This document shows, piece after piece, positions 4,875 through 5,947 of a stretch of DNA of 5,947 nt; within the stretch, counting starts at the first letter, position 1, and each line of letters begins with the position of its first letter. The notes under the pieces are model-generated. The model saw only the letters and a program-made list of their open reading frames with translations. It made no database searches and had not been told where the DNA came from. The DNA is taken from positions 1 to 5,947 of the forward strand of contig JAHJUB010000031.1 of assembly GCA_018829455.1 (NCBI GenBank), given 5' to 3'. The translations under genes were made by a program, and so were the position numbers. The DNA comes from Candidatus Omnitrophota bacterium (GTDB lineage Bacteria; Ratteibacteria; UBA8468; MWAK01).

Positions 4875-5848
4875 TATTTATCGGCAGCGGAGAGCTTGGC
4901 CTGCCGGCCCTGAAGAAACTGGCGCCGGAAATCTGCTGTGTGGTTACCGCGCCGGACAAACCGGCCGGCCGGGGTCTGAAACCACTTTCCACGCCAATCA
5001 AGACCCTTGCCCGCTCGCTGAATCTACCGGTAATTGAGACCGCTGACATCAACCACCCGGAAATAATCACGAAACTGAAATCCTGCCGGCCAGAAATCAT
5101 GCTGGTGGCTGCATTCGGCCAAATGCTGGAAAAAACGGTTTTAGAAATTTCCGGAAAGGGGGTATTCAACATTCATCCCTCTCTCCTGCCCAGATACCGG
5201 GGCGCCGCGCCGGTGGAGCATGCCATTCTGAACCGGGAGCAGGAAACCGGCGTAACGATTATTGCGGTGACGCGGCGGATGGACGCCGGACCAATCCTTA
5301 CTCAAAGAAAAGTAGCAATCCGGCCGGATGAAGATACGCCTGCCTTAAGCGGTCGGCTGGCGAAAATCGGCGCAGAACTGGCTGCGGACGGTCTGAGGCA
5401 GGTGGAGAACGGAACCGCCGTACTAACACCTCAGGCGGAAAACACGGCAACCTATGCCGCCAAAATCACCAAGAGAGACGGCCTGATTGATTGGAATAAA
5501 GACGCCACGGAAATTGCGGCCAAGGTGCGCGCTTTTATCCGCTGGCCCCGCGCCTATACTTACTTCCCCCTCACCCCTCACTATACCTCTCCCCTGAGGG
5601 GAGAGGATAAAGGTGAGGGGGATAAAAAAACATTACTAATGATTTGGAAAGCCGTTCCGATTAATAAAAAATATCCGGCGACGACCAGGCCGGGTACTGT
5701 CCTTAAAGCAGACAAGAACGGAGTTGAGGTGGCTTGCGGCCAAGGCGCCATATTGCTCACCGAACTGCAGGCCGCCGGGAAAAAACGTCTCCCCGCTGAA
5801 GAATTTATCCGCGGCGTCCGCTTTACGGAAAACACCGTCTTAGGTTAA
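4865..5848 (+). CDS. fmt: Methionyl-tRNA formyltransferase Fmt
   Basis: Fmt transfers a formyl group from 10-formyl-tetrahydrofolate to Met on initiator tRNA, supplying fMet-tRNA for bacterial translation initiation. The 327-residue protein begins MRIIFIGSGELGLPAL, has APDKPAGRG (29-37) and the catalytic core FNIHPSLLPRYRGAAP with Asn102 and His104, and Asp140 in RMDAGPI, so the Asn-His-Asp triad is intact. ATYAAKITKRDGLIDW (195-210) leads into the C-terminal tRNA-binding domain (VRAFIRWPRAYTYF, then LLMIWKA, PGTVL, LQAAGKKRL). Residues 235-252 between YTYF and LLMIWKA are translated from element A, in a loop that is short in homologues such as E. coli Fmt. The start is GTG at 4865, supported by GAGGG at 4854-4858 with a 6-nt spacer. 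It overlaps the end of nagA, suggesting coupled translation from the nagA promoter. Confidence 0.96.
   Translation: MRIIFIGSGELGLPALKKLAPEICCVVTAPDKPAGRGLKPLSTPIKTLARSLNLPVIETADINHPEIITKLKSCRPEIMLVAAFGQMLEKTVLEISGKGVFNIHPSLLPRYRGAAPVEHAILNREQETGVTIIAVTRRMDAGPILTQRKVAIRPDEDTPALSGRLAKIGAELAADGLRQVENGTAVLTPQAENTATYAAKITKRDGLIDWNKDATEIAAKVRAFIRWPRAYTYFPLTPHYTSPLRGEDKGEGDKKTLLMIWKAVPINKKYPATTRPGTVLKADKNGVEVACGQGAILLTELQAAGKKRLPAEEFIRGVRFTENTVLG
5566..5621 (+). repeat. Palindromic element A, copy 3, in frame inside fmt
   Basis: This complete 56-bp copy has outer arms ccccctcacc (5566-5575) and ggtgaggggg (5612-5621) and an inner hairpin cctctcccc/ggggagagg (5586-5594 and 5598-5606, loop TGA). It is 6 bp longer than copy 2 owing to an expanded left spacer (CCTCACTATA), which preserves the reading frame. 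Relative to its gene it is inverted compared with the hisH and mnmE copies and is read in a different frame (PLTPHYTSPLRGEDKGEG). Confidence 0.9.
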
Positions 5849-5879
5849 AATAGTTGAGCCGTTGCCGAAATTAAACCCA

Positions 5880-5896
5880 AACTTTTAGCAAAAGTT
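5880..5896. other. Small hairpin downstream of fmt
   Basis: AACTTTT (5880-5886) and AAAAGTT (5890-5896) form a 7-bp A/T-rich stem with a 3-nt loop. It could contribute to 3'-end formation but lacks the GC content of a strong terminator. Confidence 0.25.
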
Positions 5897-5898
5897 CA

Positions 5899-5925
5899 CG
5901 AAACCATTATCCTGTAATGGTTTTG
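5899..5925 (+). terminator. Weak candidate terminator of the nagA-fmt unit
   Basis: A perfect 9-bp stem AAACCATTA/TAATGGTTT (5901-5909 and 5915-5923) with a 5-nt loop can be extended by a G-U and a C-G pair to 5899-5925. The T run at the 3' side is only four long and partly inside the stem, so termination would be weak. It may instead be a regulatory palindrome of the next gene. Confidence 0.35.
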
Positions 5926-5938
5926 CAATAATTGTTCC

Positions 5939-5944
5939 TTGACA
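5939..5944 (+). promoter_or_regulatory. Perfect -35 hexamer at the window edge
   Basis: TTGACA matches the sigma-70 -35 consensus exactly and lies in the intergenic region after fmt. Its -10 partner would fall beyond the window, so this is suggestive only. It overlaps a short inverted repeat, ATTGT (5931-5935) and ACAAT (5942-5946). Confidence 0.3.
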
Positions 5945-5947
5945 ATC

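Noticed and set aside
485..5621. CRISPR array from the three similar repeats
   Set aside because: Copies are 2-3 kb apart, lie inside genes and have no regular spacers.

Overview
The window is a densely packed bacterial chromosome segment of roughly 50% GC with five recognisable housekeeping genes. In order they are the 3' part of hisH (+), guaA (+), mnmE (-), nagA (+) and fmt (+). Nothing in it is viral or plasmid-like, and there is no tRNA, rRNA, CRISPR array or transposase. Using formyl-Met-tRNA (fmt) and MnmE with a C-terminal CxGK motif fixes the domain as Bacteria. The phylum cannot be read from the sequence. Short dispersed palindromes that get translated inside conserved proteins, together with weak Shine-Dalgarno use, would fit an uncultured or deep-branching lineage, but that is only an inference.

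Layout: hisH enters from the left edge and ends inside a palindromic repeat (element A, copy 1). A second, structurally different repeat (element B) follows at once and fills the gap to guaA. guaA and mnmE converge with 13 bp between their stop codons. mnmE and nagA diverge from a 114-bp region carrying two good back-to-back sigma-70-type promoters. nagA overlaps fmt by 10 bp, so these two probably form an operon. The last ~100 bp hold two small hairpins and a perfect -35 hexamer that may belong to the next gene.

The most notable feature is element A: a ~50-56 bp C-rich/G-rich palindrome with 10-bp outer arms and a 9-bp inner hairpin. It occurs three times in 6 kb, and every copy is translated in frame within a conserved gene. 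It forms the HisH C-terminus, lies between the G4 and G5 motifs of the MnmE GTPase domain, and lies in a loop of the Fmt C-terminal domain. The element is stop-free in four of six frames and is used here in two different frames and both orientations. This parallels the in-frame palindromic elements of Rickettsia in behaviour, without visible sequence kinship. NagA carries a further N-terminal insertion bracketed by an 8-bp inverted repeat that may be an unrelated example.

Functionally the genes do not form one pathway but share a metabolic neighbourhood. HisH feeds HisF, which releases AICAR into purine synthesis; GuaA makes GMP. MnmE and Fmt both use one-carbon tetrahydrofolates to act on tRNA, and NagA recycles amino sugars. 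All visible catalytic residues appear intact, so the element-bearing genes look functional and not like pseudogenes.
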